Of a DNA stretch of 64,000 bases, positions 23,230-36,887 are shown piece by piece. The stretch comes from Bryum argenteum. Lineage: Eukaryota; Streptophyta; Bryopsida; Bryales; Bryaceae. The notes beneath the pieces were generated by a model that was not told the DNA's origin, made no database searches, and saw nothing but the letters and a program-made list of their open reading frames with translations. Location of the stretch: the NCBI GenBank assembly GCA_037043015.1, contig CM073323.1, positions 16,811,758-16,875,757 of the forward strand, written 5' to 3'. Every line of letters starts with the position of its first letter. Positions within the stretch are counted from its first letter, which is position 1. The position numbers and the translations under genes are program-made.

Positions 23230-23620
23230 GTTGTTGAACGGCTTTTGACTAGTTCTCACGCTTCTTGAATACGGAACAACTACCTGACAGCCACGCAAGA
23301 GGCTTCCAGATCTTATCTGAAGTCTAGTTTTACTGGAGAAACTTCATACACGTTCTTATGCTTTTTGGTAGCTGACAACTACCTGCTACGTGTGAGGATT
23401 TAAGATCTTAGGTGAAGCCAAACGTAATGGAGACGATTTATGAATGGTTCTTATACTCTTGGTAGTTGACAATATCATGCTACCACGCGTACAAATTCAA
23501 GATCTTAGTCAAAGTCAAAGTGCGTTGAGACACTTTATGACTGGTTCTTACTTTTGGTAGCGAACGACTACCACCTACCACCCATTAATATTCAAGATCT
23601 ATCTAAAGCGTTCCAATTTC
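23230..23620 (-). repeat. Tandem repeat of about 95 bp, right arm
   Basis: About four units with GACAACTACCTGCTACG, GATTTAAGATCTTA and GACTGGTTCTTA words, the reversed counterpart of 12580-12960. Confidence 0.65.
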
Positions 23621-25031
23621 TTGCTTGCGTTGGAAAGACATCTTGTAATAATATTAATGTAACATTATTACTTTGGTTTTTAAAACGTCAAAGGGTCCGT
23701 TGTAAAGTATAATGAGGTTGAAATTGAGCATTATACATTTGGGATTTTATGGTTTCAATTAAGATTTTGAAGGTAATTTATTCTTTATAACACTTACAAT
23801 TGAATTGCAATTTGCATATTTGATATTGAATTGATGCAAAATGACCGCAATGTATTAAAAGACCTTTCAAAGTGTTCAAGCTTTGGAGGGCACTAGTAAA
23901 TTGGCGTATAGTTGCTATTGTGAGCAATGTGGTTTTGATAAAATGATAAATTATGGATTTGCTTCAGGTAACGGGTTTGGAAATGATGTAATTCTTGGAC
24001 ATTCTCAAAATTGAATAAAATGTCAATTTTCAAATAGTCATGGACGCTACAACAAATAGTATAAAGAGACGATGCTATAAAATCGCCTCCAAATCTTTTG
24101 GGCACCTGACCAAATCTTTTGTATCTTGCATTACTTTGTTCACTTTCAAGCATGTTGAGGACACTACATGACTGGTTCTTCCACTTGTGAAAACCATGTC
24201 CTACCACCTGCAAGGATTAAAAATCTTATCTGAAACCAACCAACCAACCAGTTTGTACTTACATTTTTTTTTTTTCCCATTCAATGTATTGGGAACAGAC
24301 TGATTTACTATATTAGTAGGTTATTGTAGATCTAAAAGCAATATTATTCTATATCTTCCATATTGAGTGGTTATCACCATAAAAAATCAAATTTTGCAAA
24401 TCATATTGGGCTACTCAAAGAGGCAAGTCCACCATTTAGAATATAGTACTTATTTGTAATTCATAAAATCTACACTTCTAATATGACACTTTTTTCTTTT
24501 TCCTGATTAACAACTCAAAAATGAAACATATTTATGTTTTACACTCTAATTCTTGGAAAATAAACATGTTATATCATGGGTATGTTGGCATTGAAAATTG
24601 TTAAAAGTGTCAAGCATGATGTTTAAATAATAAAAATCATGTTATTTTTTAAGTAAAGACATTCTACAACTTTATCAAAAACTTGTGAGAAACATAACCA
24701 TCGAAGATACTTCTTTATCATCTCGTTTGCAAGGAGCTTCTCAAAATAGTGTGAAATATATTGATGAACACCAAACTTCTTTTCCATGTAAAATTCTTCT
24801 CAAAAATCTTTAAATTTCAGGTGTGACAACTAAAGTTTCCTATCTACTATAAAATGGTTGGTAAATATGTTAGGATTCAATATACAAGTTTAATGACCAT
24901 GTGAAACTAATTTTAGTTTCAATATATCAATAACAAAGTTTATTGCCACAAAATGAACAAGATTGAAGACTTTAGTGCTTGTTCAATTCCAAGGTTTTAT
25001 TTCCATTTAGCTACAACCCACCTTACATGAT

Positions 25032-25140
25032 ACTTCCTCTATACTATAATACTCTATATGTAGGCTCTCTCAAATCTACCTCTAGGAGTATATAGGAGAG
25101 AAGCTAGGAGTCAAACATTATGGGAGGGAACAGAGGGAGT
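25032..25140 (-). mobile_element. Small MITE of the ACTCCCTC family, right copy, with empty chromovirus site
   Basis: Read on the minus strand it starts ACTCCCTCTG and ends GAGGAAGT, then continues ATCATGTAAGG. This is the left-arm MITE and its flank joined without the retrotransposon, so it is the ancestral empty site. Confidence 0.8.
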
Positions 25141-25189
25141 AGTTTAGAGGCACATTTTATTAGCAAATTCATCAACAATTATCGTACGA

Positions 25190-25890
25190 TTGAGAAAGAT
25201 CGGATATAAAGTTCTATTTGAATGAATGATGTATTGTTGTATGACTATCCATGTATGATTAGGGATAGTCTCGATACAAGATTCTCTATGACTGAAATAA
25301 GAATTGTCCTATGACTAGGACAGTCTAGATACAAGCTTCTCTATGATTGAAAGAACAATTGTCTTATGAATTGGAGAGTCTAGATGTGAGATTCTCTCCA
25401 TATAAATTACTACGTTCCTTTGCCTCAGACAATTTGAACACGTAATTCTCTCTGTACAAATTAGTTGTTGTCCTATGACTAAGACAGTCTTGACGGGGAC
25501 AATCTTGACGGGGATAGTCTTGACTGGAACAGTCTAGATACAAGAATCTCTTTGTATAAATTGACTATAGTCTTGTACCTAAATAGGTTTTAACTGAGAT
25601 AGTTAGGATAATAGATTCTCTTTATTTACATAAACCATCTGCGTACGACTGAGACGAACTATAACTAAGTTATTTCTATATGGACAAATTATAAACCCAT
25701 AACAAACACATATTGGAAAGGGGATTCTCTACATAGGAGTAAATTATCACACTATGACAAAAACAGGCTTGAACTTGATTCTTTTAGTATAAATGAAGTA
25801 TCTCTCCATGGGTAAGATATCCTAGATGTTAGGTTTTCTTTGCATGCATAATATATCTCCATATGATTGATACAAAGTGGAAAGTAAAGT
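25190..25890 (-). repeat. Satellite block E (reversed)
   Basis: 55-bp family in minus orientation. Reversed words such as GACAGTCTAGATACAAG and GAAATAAGAATTGTCCTATG recur. A short extra tandem of AGTCTTGAC(G/T)GGG lies at about 25485-25530. It pairs with block B on the left. Confidence 0.75.
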
Positions 25891-25899
25891 CGTTGTTTA

Positions 25900-27860
25900 T
25901 AGATAAATGATTATTCCATGACCAAGACACACTGAAAGCTAAAATCTCCACACTTTCATTGTGAGTATGGAAAAGTATCATATAGAAAATTTGAATGATG
26001 AGGATATGCCTTGGAACCACTTCTACCTTTAGGCACTCAATTGAGACCTCAAAGTTTGGAACTTCTTGCCCTGCTCTAGTCGATGTCTGGTGGTTAAGCA
26101 TCATGATCTTAGTAAATAGACTATCTTCTAAATATTTAACAACTCTATCACATGAGTAGGAAAAGCAACAAATGATTGTGTTTGGAGTACCACTTATGAA
26201 ATTGAAAGTGAGATGTTCAAATCTTAAACCCTACAATCTTGTGAGAGACTTATTGTAGGTCATGTGAATTAAATTTGGAGCCTTAGGCCCTCATAAATTG
26301 CAAGATTATAATGTATTTGTACAGTTAAAATATTTGTGAAATTCCATCATTTTTACATTGAAGTGAAAATGCTACCATTAGACCTATTTGCAATCAAAAA
26401 GTCACATACCACACAATTTTTTATCTTGAAAATATTTGTAAAGTGTTACAAATAATTGGTTTGAAAGGGTAAAATATGCCAAAATAATATTCCTATGCAC
26501 TAAAATGCATGTTATAAATTTATTACACCTTCTTAAATGTGCAATTTTATCATACAAACTAGACTTGATTTGAGATCCAATCCAAGTGTTTTTTCAATAA
26601 CGTATCGTTCATGACGAAGTTATGGCACTTGAAAGTTTTAGCTTGTCATGGAAATTTTTTTCAACATTGTAGGCATTTAGGAGTTGAAAAAGTTTAGGCA
26701 GCAAACACTGACTAAGCATTATAACTTATAGGATATACCTTTTTTTAAATATATTTTTATGGAATACAACTACCTATATATCATCAATTCATCTAACAAG
26801 CATTGCAAAGGGAGATACAAAAATCAACACCTTAAATAAACAATAGGATACATGATAATGATTTGGGCTAGTATGAATAAATTGTGAAACCCTTTATTTG
26901 ACTTGCACTCTAAAACATAGTGAACCAAAAAAGGACTAAAAACGAACATCAATAGAGATAGGAATATGTTGTTTAAGTGAAAAAGACGGATTGACAATGT
27001 CATTGAGGGGTGACCCCTTGTTGCCTTGGTTTAGAAATATTGGTGTAAACCGTAAAACAAGTAGGATGCGACTTATACCTTTGATTGCATGTGAGACATG
27101 CGATCAACGTTACTAATCGCCTCCTACTAACATTGTTATTATTTACCTACTGTAAAACAAGTAGGACGCTGCTGGTAATGATTGCATGTTTGGTCTTTTT
27201 GCTATTATATGATATACCATAAAGCATATATATCTCAACATGGATGGTGTTACTCGTAGGATGTAGACTATATATTGCAAACCATATACAATAACTCATA
27301 AAAAATAAATCATATACTTTAAAATATTCACAACAAATTTGTACAACAAAATATTCATTATGTTGTGTAATGTATATATATATATATATATATATAGCAT
27401 TACACAGCATGGTGTATACAACCTGTTGAAAACATCATTGCATATCCAATATTCAAATAAAAAGTCTTTCAACTATGTTAATGTTAAATTTAATTTGTTC
27501 ATTTTAAGAACAAATTCGTGCAAAAATAATTAACAAAAAACTCAATCCGATTTCACATAGTTGGCTTGTTATGGTAAAACAAGCTATTATTTGAAAACCC
27601 AAAAAGAAGAGCTACCTTCATTAAAATGCATGTCATAAACCCATATTGTATCGTTGAAGTTTTTAGTTTTTACCATACAAGCAAGATCAGTCTAAATTAC
27701 TAGAATCCAACCCAAGTGATTTTTGCAAAAGGAGACTTTGGGAAAGTAGTTATGGCTCTTTAGAGTTTTAGCTTGTCATTCAAAATGTTGTTTTTCAACA
27801 TTTAGGATTTAAGGGTTAAAACCTAGATGGTAGTCACAAAGATACATAACATGTAGATGA
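25900..27860. repeat. Worn repeat DNA with a TA microsatellite
   Basis: About 25900-26110 matches 29260-29500 (words around CTCAAAGTTTGGAACTT). About 26220-26700 and 27640-27830 carry subterminal words of the TTAA/CCCCTAAA family, including AGTTATGG.. followed by TTTAGCTTGTCAT. A 24-bp TA run lies at 27373-27396. GTAAAACAAGTAGGA.GC occurs twice (about 27052 and 27150). No gene is supported. Confidence 0.5.
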
Positions 27861-29330
27861 GGATCTACTTGTATTTAATTTTAATATTAATTTTAATCTA
27901 CTTGTATTTAATTTCAATATTATTTTATATTATGCAAGTTTCTTTTTATCTTCTTTCTTTATGAACTTAGAAAGTTAGTCAATATATTTCTCACAATCAT
28001 ATGAAACGAATCGAGATTTCAATTCTAATTTCAAGAGAATTAAAATATATTATCTCAAGTCTAAGTTGATTGAAAATTAACTAATTGCAAATTGTTGAGT
28101 TGGTATTAATTTTTTCTAAGCAACAAAATTGTGTTCTCCTACTAATCTACCACATCTTGAATATTTTTGACCATATTGCGAATACATAGTCTAATAAGAG
28201 AATATAGATTCTCTCTATATCAATAATTTGTCCTCCCTTGATTGAGAGATTGAAACTCAATTTTCTCTATATGGATAAATCTTCTTTTCATGTTTATCGA
28301 TTAGAGTTTTTTCTATGAAGAAACTATCATGGTGTGATCAAGGCAAATAGCAAAACCATATTCTCTATGTAAAATGAATTATTGTTGTATGATTGAGATA
28401 GTTTGGGTATGAAGTTCTCTTTGTATGAATGAAGTATTGTTGTATGACTATCCCTTTATCAATGGAGATAGTCATGATTCAAGAATCTCTTTGAGTGAAA
28501 TAATGATTATCCTATGACAACGACACTTTGGATACAAGATTCCCTGTAACTAAAATAACAATAGTCCAATGATTAGGAAAATCTAAATAGAAGATTCTCT
28601 ATGAGTAAAATGCTACAATATTCTCCGTGAGACGATTTGAATACATAATTCTCTCTGTACAAATAAACAATCTTGTTTGGGACGGTCTAGATACAAGAAT
28701 CCTTGTGTATAAATTGCGACTGGGACAGTCTTGTCTGCGACAGTCTAGATAGAAGAATCCTTGTGTATGAATTGACTTGGACAGTCTTGTCTGCGTCATT
28801 CTGGATACAATAATTCTTGTGTATGAAGCGACTGGGACAATCTAGATACAAAAATCCTTGTGTATAAATTGCCTTAGAACATTCTTGTCGAGGAGGGTTT
28901 GGATACAAGAATCCTTGTGTATGAATTCAATATAGTCTTGTAAGTAAATAAAGCACTGGCTTTTAATCAAGATAGTTGGAATACTAGATTCTCTTTATTT
29001 ACACAAACCATCTGCCTATGACAAGGACAACTAGAACTAAATCATTTGTATATGGACAAATTATAAACCTATAAAAAGGACACGTTGGAAAGGGGATTCT
29101 CCATATAGGGGTAAATAAACACTCTATTACTAAGACAAGCTTTAAATTTAATACTCTTTGTATAGATGAAGTATCTCTCTATGATTAAGACATACTAGAT
29201 ATAAAATTTTCTTGCCGTGCATAAACTATCTCCATGTAATTGATACAAAGTAGAAACTAAAGTTGTTGTGTATAGATAAATGATTATTCCATGACTAAGA
29301 CACACTGAAAGTTGAAATCTCCACACGCTC
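27860..29330 (-). repeat. Satellite block F with flanks (reversed)
   Basis: The right flank, reversed, lies at 27860-28190, then the array at 28190-29240, then the start of the left flank. Between 28675 and 28930 the array has a variant unit of about 60 bp with ATACAAGAATCCTTGTGTAT, a word that is itself a near-palindrome. The short minus-strand frames here (28599-28908) are repeat translations. Confidence 0.75.
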
Positions 29331-32300
29331 ATTGTAAATACGGAAAAGTATCATCTAGAAAATTTGAACGATCAGGATATGCTTTGGAGCCACTACTACC
29401 TTAAGGCACTATCTGAGGCCTCAAAGTTTGGAACTTGTTGCCCTACTTTAGTCAATGTCAAGAATGACTAGAGTTTAAACATCATGATCATCAACACATC
29501 TAATCTTAGAAAAAAACATTTATTTCACCGCTTCAAATAGGTCGACTGAAATTCCAGAAACTCCAATTAAGTTTTTAGGGATTAGGAAAGTAAACTCAAG
29601 TTCTTAACTTTCTATTCTTGGAGATCCCGATTCTTGGAGCGGAGGCATTGTCATAACTTGTCCCCCACTCATTAAGATTCTATTTGAAAGAATTGGCCTT
29701 GACTCCCATGTAAAACTTTTGGGCCTAGTTTCATGAGAACAAATTTAATTTTTGAAAATATATTATTTCTCTTGAATCTCCCATACTTAGAGTAACAGTT
29801 ATTTCTATTTTCATTTTGAATTTTGGATTTTTTAACCCTATTATTGGTAGTAAGTGTATTATTTCATAGAAAAATATACCTAAACCAAGCAGTTTTATAT
29901 GTGGTAGTTGTCTATGTTGACAAAAATAAGAAAAACTTTAATGATAGTTCAACCAAAGGATCTTCTTTCATGTAGTCCAATTTATCAATCTTCAAATTTC
30001 TAAAGATTGTAAAACATTTGACTCCTAAATGGTTTGACTAATTGGTAAAATAACAATGTTATAAATGAAATCAATGGTAGGTTATTCAAATCTCAATTGT
30101 GCAATCTTGTAGTAGACATATTGAACATCATGTGGGTCAAATTTTGAGTCATGAGGCCTCATAAATTGCAAGATCGTAAGGTACTAGTACTCAAAAAACA
30201 TCACAAAATCTCAACATTTTTACATTGACGTGAAAATGCTACCAATTCAATCATTGCAATGAGAAGGTGACAAACTACAAAGATAGCTACGTTCATTTCA
30301 ATATCACTCTTGAACATAAAATCCATGAGAAAAATTACTTTGCGCAAGTTATGACCTTGCAATGGTGAAAATTGCCAAAAATTTTATATAGGAAAAAATT
30401 TCCAAAACTTGACCCTTTTCACTCGAATATATGCCTTTTTTTTTTAATACATTTTTGATTCCGTCAAGGTTTCTACCAGTAGAACTAGACTCACAATGGA
30501 ATCCATTTCAAATAAAAAAGTAAGACCCAACCTTGGATGCGGAAGATATAGCTTCTTAGAGATTATCCCTTTGTTCAGTGTTTTAAAGATAATACATCAT
30601 TGCATATCCAGTACCAAAAATATACAGATCAAAAATATTCCAACTAAAAAGTTCTCAAGATCATGACTATATAAGAAATTTATTAAAGCATCCTTTTGAT
30701 TTCCCATAATTGCCTCACAATGTTTGAAAACTCAAAAATGCCCCATGTTTGGAAACTCAAAAACAAGAGTTGCTTCTACTAAAATGCATGCCATTTAATC
30801 ATACATTATTCTACGGGTCTCCAGATTTTACCACACAACTTAAGACTTGATTTGAGACCTAATGCAAGTAATTTCATCTAAAACAAACTTTGATGAAGAA
30901 GTTATGGCTCTTCAAAGTTGTTGCAGTCATCCAAACTGTCATTTTTTGACATTCGGGCATATTAATTCCTAAAGTTGACTGACCTCAAAACTTCTAGAAA
31001 GTCTTAAAATTTCAATCTACCATCATTTAATGCAAGGTGGAAGTTTTCAAGCTTTGACATTTTTATAAGTATGTAACCGTAAGATCTATTATTTAACTTG
31101 TATGCGCATATATATATATATTCAAAGTCGTTACTATCTGCGAGAACATAATGTCCAAAGTTGGAGAGAAAGTTATTTCCTTGTTGTAAAAAGGGTAACA
31201 AGTTTCTTAAGAGCCAAAGTACCCATCTTTGGTAGAAAATCTGATATAAGGCTCTTCAAATTCTGGATCTTAGGTGAGTTTGGAACAAGATTATGCAATT
31301 TTTACCCCCATACGACCTATGAAACCTGTAGAGATGTTTAATTATTCACATGGAGGTGTAGTGAAACTTAACTACAAAGGCCAATCTTTGACAATAAAAA
31401 GGTGTGTGAGGAATAATCAAATTAAACATCCAAACGATGAGATCATGCCTCAAAACCTTATTTGGATGTACAATAAACAAAACTTGGATAAAACTAAAAC
31501 CTCAATTTTTCGTAAATTATTGAAGATTTTTTGATATAATTGGTTTGTGGAGATTTCGAAAACAAATGAGCATGTACTTCAGTTTGGGTGGTTTTGGGCA
31601 AATTTTGAATGGTGTTTCCTAAATTTTACCATGATTATCTCCTAATGTATGAGGAATTTTGAAGCAATTGGTGACTTTTCAAAAGGTATGAAAAAACTCT
31701 ACAATTTTCTAAAGGTTTCAACTTGAATTGAGCTTAGTTTGGTAATCAAGAGTCTAACCAAACTCCAAACAACCACAATTTGGCCCTAGTATATTTTAAG
31801 GATTAAGGGTTAAGAACTAATTCATGTACGCCCTCTAATATTTGGCTGAAATACACTTTGAGGCCTAAAATAACATCATTTTGATGCCTTTGAATATTTA
31901 AGACAAAAAAGAAAGAAGAACCAATATTATCTCATAAAGTGTACTACCATATTTCACAACAATATTTTCCACTTGTGTCATGTTTTGCATGTACAAATTG
32001 GAATGTATTGGCTTGATGGGAACCAAAAGAAATTGTATGATAAGAGAGTGAGCACTCTTGGACACTTCTTCTAACGTTCTCAAACATCAACATGACAATT
32101 GCTAAACCAAGCCTTTATAAAAAAAAATTGTGCTTTCCGCAATTATGGACTCTCTTTTGGTGGTTTGTAGCTAGTACGTTGGGAAATAAAACTAACCCTT
32201 CTTCCCTAAAGGATACATTTATATGAAGTCAAGTCATTTGTGAGGTCAAAGGAGGGCAAAATTCACTTAGAGCAAAAATAATAATTCTCAAGAATGTGAA

Positions 32301-32600
32301 GTCAACGATGGTCGTATTCTTGTTATACAACTCATGTTTTGAATGGTTGCAAAGTGATGGTGTAAGTTTTGATATTTAACTTATGCGCATTTACACAAAT
32401 TTATGGAAAGCTTGGAAGTAAAAAAGAATGCATCTTTCAATATGTGTGTAATATGTTGAGACTGTAAAATGTTTCAATTTGACTCCGTGGTGCTTTGTTT
32501 TTGTTCTTAGTGGTGGATGTGTAAAAAATAGATTAGATCTTTCTCTTTATTTTGAGTAGACAAAAGGATCCTCCTTCTCTTCACTAAAGTCAAATGCTAT
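29330..32600. repeat. Worn TTAA/CCCCTAAA-family debris
   Basis: Repeated words place several degenerate elements here: GACATTCGGGCATATTAA at about 30950, GTCATGAGGCCTCATAAATTGCAAGAT at about 30150, and TCACATGGAGGTG near 31350. One possible unit runs from about 30025 to 30985. The frames at 31004-31534 are not supported as genes. Confidence 0.4.
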
Positions 32601-32601
32601 A

Positions 32602-32802
32602 CTATAGGTTTGAAGTTTTTAATTTCTTCCTAATCACAATGTTGGGTATGTAATATTTTTCTTGTAATGCATGATACACGAGTTTTTTGCCACTTTCTTG
32701 TAAAAACACCCATATAAAACAACACTTGGAATGATATTTCATATAGTCCCAATGTGCATTAGCAAAGTCATTAACCCATAACCCCTGCAGGCCTAAGGCC
32801 AT
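32602..32802 (-). pseudogene. Possible Copia RNase H fragment (fossil)
   Basis: The minus-strand text around NDFANAHWDY.........VFLQESGKK resembles the D.ADW.........GYVF..G stretch of plant Ty1/Copia RNase H. No LTRs or other parts are visible, so this would be an old, broken scrap. The match is weak. Confidence 0.25.
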
Positions 32803-35800
32803 GGGACGGATTTGTATTTATAGCTGAATTTTATACTTTTAATTAATTCACAACAATATGGCAGGAGACATAAAAGAAATGTATTATTTTGAAGAGTGGA
32901 CACTCCTCAACATATTTTCAAACGCAAAGCGTCCTTGATGACTTGTACTAACTCCAATATTTTTGTTTTTCGTTGCCCAACAATCCAATATAGTGTAGTT
33001 TCAAGACACTCTTAATTTACTATTACGTCAAAAATTGATTGGTGACGATAAAAATATATTGAATTAGAGTCAATATACCTCTACCATTTATTTGTCGAAA
33101 CTCACTAGTGCCTTCACTTCTCAAAACCAAATTTGTGTATCAATCTTTGCAAATTATTAGCAAATTTTGACAATTTGACAATTCAACTATAGAATTAGCC
33201 TCTAAGAATCCTTGTGTTTTTTAGACTTTGAAACCTCAAAACTTGCCATTTCATACCTCTATATACTCTCACTCTTGTAAATCGATTTTATCTTCTTCTT
33301 CTAATCTTCAAACCATAAGATCTTATACTTAAGCCTATTTTAAGTCGCTATACCAAAAACTAATTATCGAATGTTTTTCATTTGCAAAATCATAACACCC
33401 AAAGTTTGTGAAGAAGATGGTTTGGGCATCCTTCACAAAACATTGTCTCCATGGTGCTGCAAACGGAGATTTGAAAATCGTAAACTCAAAATAATTGGTC
33501 ATATTTCTATCCATGTAGGTAACGAAGTTGGGCACACTCACGCAAAAAAATCTAGAGACTAACTTGACTTTTTTGGCCTTCATGAAAATTGATCTAAATG
33601 GTCTAAAAACATCGATATAGAAATACATGCACCAAATCTATCTTGTTGCCAAGGAAAGACATGCACTCTTCTTTTATATATACATATCACTCTAACAAAA
33701 AGAACCATAATAGGAATTCTCTTGTTTCATTAACAACATTGACTTCAACTTCAAAACTATTATAACTCTTAATCTACTATAAATTTAGGCATTTATCTAA
33801 AACCAAAATTGCAAAGTAACAACACTTTTTCCCAAGGCAAGGTAATTTAAAATTTAAAATTTTCTATTGCTTCATCCATGTGCTAACACATAGAATTGAG
33901 GGATTCAATTACTACAACTTGACCCCGAAACGCACCGAATGTAAAAACCAGTTGGTTGCAAGTGCTTATCTTTTGTGTTGGTAGTGAGTGAATTGCCTCA
34001 TGTATAGTGAGTGCAAGATCAACCAATCACAACCCTTAAAATGTTGACCAAACACAATCCTTCAAAGGTGACCAATCAAGCCTCCGGAAAGGTTACACAC
34101 AGACTAATTGTGAGAGTCTCCTTTGCTTTAGCACAGAAGATTAAAACAACATTTTGGCAACAATTTGGAAGAGCCATAACTTCTTCATTTTTATGTCCGT
34201 TTTGAATAAAGTCATTTCTATTTGGTCCCAAATCAATTTAGTTTGTGAAGCGAAAGTTGCAGATTCAAAAATAATGAGTTTATGGCATTCATTTGGTGAA
34301 CGCAACTCTTCTTTTTTGGGAATTTAAAGTTTAAGCATGTTTTACCATTACAAGTTATTATGTGAAATCCAATTTAGTTATTGCATAAGTGAGATTTTCA
34401 GATGAAATTTTAGAACTTTGGAGTTCAAAATTTTTGGATTTTATTATTTTAGGTCTTGGATTTGCAATGATGCTGATGAGCTTCTCTATTAGTTATGGTT
34501 TTTGGAAGTTGCTTCTCCATCTTCCATTGGATTTTTAATTTGTTTTTTGGATTGTACTCTATTTTTATTCTAGTTATAGTAGTAAAAACCTTAACCTTTA
34601 ACGTCCCAACTTTTTTTTAGCCAATCAACACATTTCAAAAAAAGTGACAGATGAAATTGAAGATAAACCACATAAACTTGCAATAGACTTGTTGTAGGTC
34701 ATATGGACCGAAATTTGAGTCATGGAACCTTATAGATTAGAAAATCATTATGCATTAATATGCAAAATAGACTACCAAATTTCATTGTTTTCACTTTATT
34801 GTGGAAATTCTATCATTTACTTCAAACATTATGATCTTGTAACTTGCAAGGAATTTAAATCTAAGATTTGGTATACATATACATATACAAGTTAGGTACT
34901 AGATCTTACGGTTTTATACTATAAAATGTATTATAAAATAAAAATCACTATCTCGCAATAAAAGAAGGTAGTTTTGAAGGAAAGCATGCAAATAGTGCGC
35001 TAAACCTTTAGGGGTCAATCAATCAGGTTGCACAAACTTTAAAAACTCACTGAAAAGTGAAATTTTAGTTTTCTCAAGCTTATACATATACATATACAAG
35101 TTAATTACTAATTATAACATATTCCTAGTGATAGGATCTTTAATATGTTTATTTAACAGGCTTTGAATTATTTTTTAGCATAAAAACTCAAATTTTGACA
35201 AATAATTTAGATTAAACATTTTACAATCATATATTTGAAAATACGTCCAACACTTTGCCCTCCTTAGGGCTCATAAATGGCTTGATTTTCCTTGTAAAGC
35301 CTCTTGTAAACGACAAGATTGCACCATTTCCACTTTGAAGTCAAAGTACCATCAACGAATCTACTTCAATCAAACTCCAAAAAATTCCAGCCAAAAAGTT
35401 GTTGAACTTCACTTCAAAAAAACTCATATAATCAAATAATAGCCTTGCAACAGTAAAAACTACCCCAGCTTTTGCAAAGGAAAAAGAGTTCAAAGCCAAA
35501 CACCTTGTACTAAAATCCATACCATATTATTACAACATCTTAAATTGAGCTTAGATTTATACACCAAATAGTTGTTTCCAGATTGAAATCTAACCCAACA
35601 TATAAAGTTGAAATCAAACTCTTGTTGAAAGAGTTACAACTTCTCATAACAATGCAATTTATTCAATCTCATCTATTATTTAAGACACATAGTTTATTTG
35701 TTTTGTGACATTATGATCTCGGGCACCGCCGATCAGATTGAGTGACACGAGGTGTCGTTGGCAGCAAAGTTTTTTTGGTAGAGTTGTGGAAAAAAATCGG

Positions 35801-36610
35801 ATGACAAATCACGTCGTCGGATTCCAAGAAATCAAATTTTGAAGTATTTCTCGACCCAAAAATATTGAAAAACATTTGTATGAGCATGGTAGAGCCGCGG
35901 GAGCGTACTAGTTAGTGTAAAAGTAACATCGCAAATCCCATACCAAAATCATCTACCAGCTAGAAAGTTATTGAACTTCATCTTCGAATCACACATATAC
36001 AAAAACGAATCATGGAAAATTTATCTCGATTCAAATATATTGGCTTGCAACATAAAACATGCCCCAGTTTTCAAAACCCTCTATCAAAAATTGCACTACA
36101 AAATGTGTAAATTTAAATGTACCTTTGAATGGCTCCGCACTTTTGAGTACCAAATTCAACACAACAAGTTTCATACAAAAACAGACATTCGATGAAGTAG
36201 GTATGACTCTTCAAGGTTTCAATTTGTCATCCAAAGAATGTCACACAAAGAATGTCACATTAAGCAGTTTCAGGGGGGTCAAGGTTTTCAATGGTTTTTC
36301 TACGACTGGTTGAAAGCCGTAACCAAAAGGAGTATGAGGAGGAAGGTTCACATGAAAGTGAAGAAGCCAACCGCCATAGCATTGTCAGTTGGCAGTTATA
36401 CAAGAGAGAGATTCGACTCTCTCGCCTTCCCATTCAACCATTTCATGTGAACCTCGCTTTACCTTCTTACCCTGGTTTCGTTCAACAATACGCAACTCTG
36501 CTATAATCCGATCATCATCCTCCTCCACAAGAGCTTTCAAAGCAAAAGCTTAATCCATTGTGTATAAATGTATAAAACTTGCGAATAAGTTGATAGATTC
36601 CTTCAAAAAC
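32803..36610. other. AT-rich intergenic DNA with repeat scraps
   Basis: 33530-33640 resembles 2920-3000. 34100-34330, 34650-34800 and 36050-36260 carry TTAA/CCCCTAAA-family words. CATATACATATACAAGTTA occurs twice (about 34875 and 35085). 36270-36480 is less AT-rich and may be the edge of the next gene's upstream region. No coding region is supported. Confidence 0.4.
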
Positions 36611-36615
36611 TGCAG

Positions 36616-36804
36616 ATGATTGCTCTGTCAGTGCCACTGTTGCTCCTCATCATCAGCTCTCGCCTCAGCCAATCGCCGCGCCTTGAAATGCGTGCTCGAG
36701 CAGACGACGGCGCCATCACTTCCATTGCTGCAGCAGGTCACGTGCAAGGTCACGTGAAAACCCTATCTATGGTCGTCGTAAGCATTGACTACGTTAATAA
36801 CTAA
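36616..36804 (+). other. Small upstream frame
   Basis: A 62-codon frame starting MIALSVPLLLLIISS, with a hydrophobic, signal-like start, just ahead of the coiled-coil gene and overlapping its G-boxes. It could be a chance frame or an upstream frame in the leader. Nothing else supports it. Confidence 0.15.
36738..36757 (+). promoter_or_regulatory. Paired G-boxes upstream of the coiled-coil gene
   Basis: GTCACGTG occurs twice, with CACGTG cores at 36739-36744 and 36751-36756, about 130 bp ahead of the ATG at 36888. CACGTG is the known plant site for bZIP and bHLH factors. A CCAAT word lies further up at about 36670. Function is inferred from position and spacing only. Confidence 0.5.
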
Positions 36805-36887
36805 ACGTTGCAACATAACCTGACCTGGTCCGTGACCGATAAGACAGATATCGAGTACTGATTGTTTGATTGGAGGTATATAACGAT

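Larger units (their letters stand above)
22690..25900 (-). repeat. Large inverted repeat, right arm
   Basis: Reverse complement of the left arm (4440-5616 plus 11195-13240), from about 22950 to 25900. The part at 22690-22950 is a further related monomer with no direct partner on the left. Within the arm, about 22795-23690 and about 23690-24260 are two diverged copies of the same monomer (GTCCGTTGTAAAG, GAAGGT.ATTTATT, AGAAACGATnnAATAAAATCGCCTC-type words). No gene is supported. Confidence 0.78.

Noticed and set aside
31004-31534. Frames in 31.0-31.5 kb
   Set aside because: They lie in worn repeat DNA whose words recur elsewhere in the window and have no domain.
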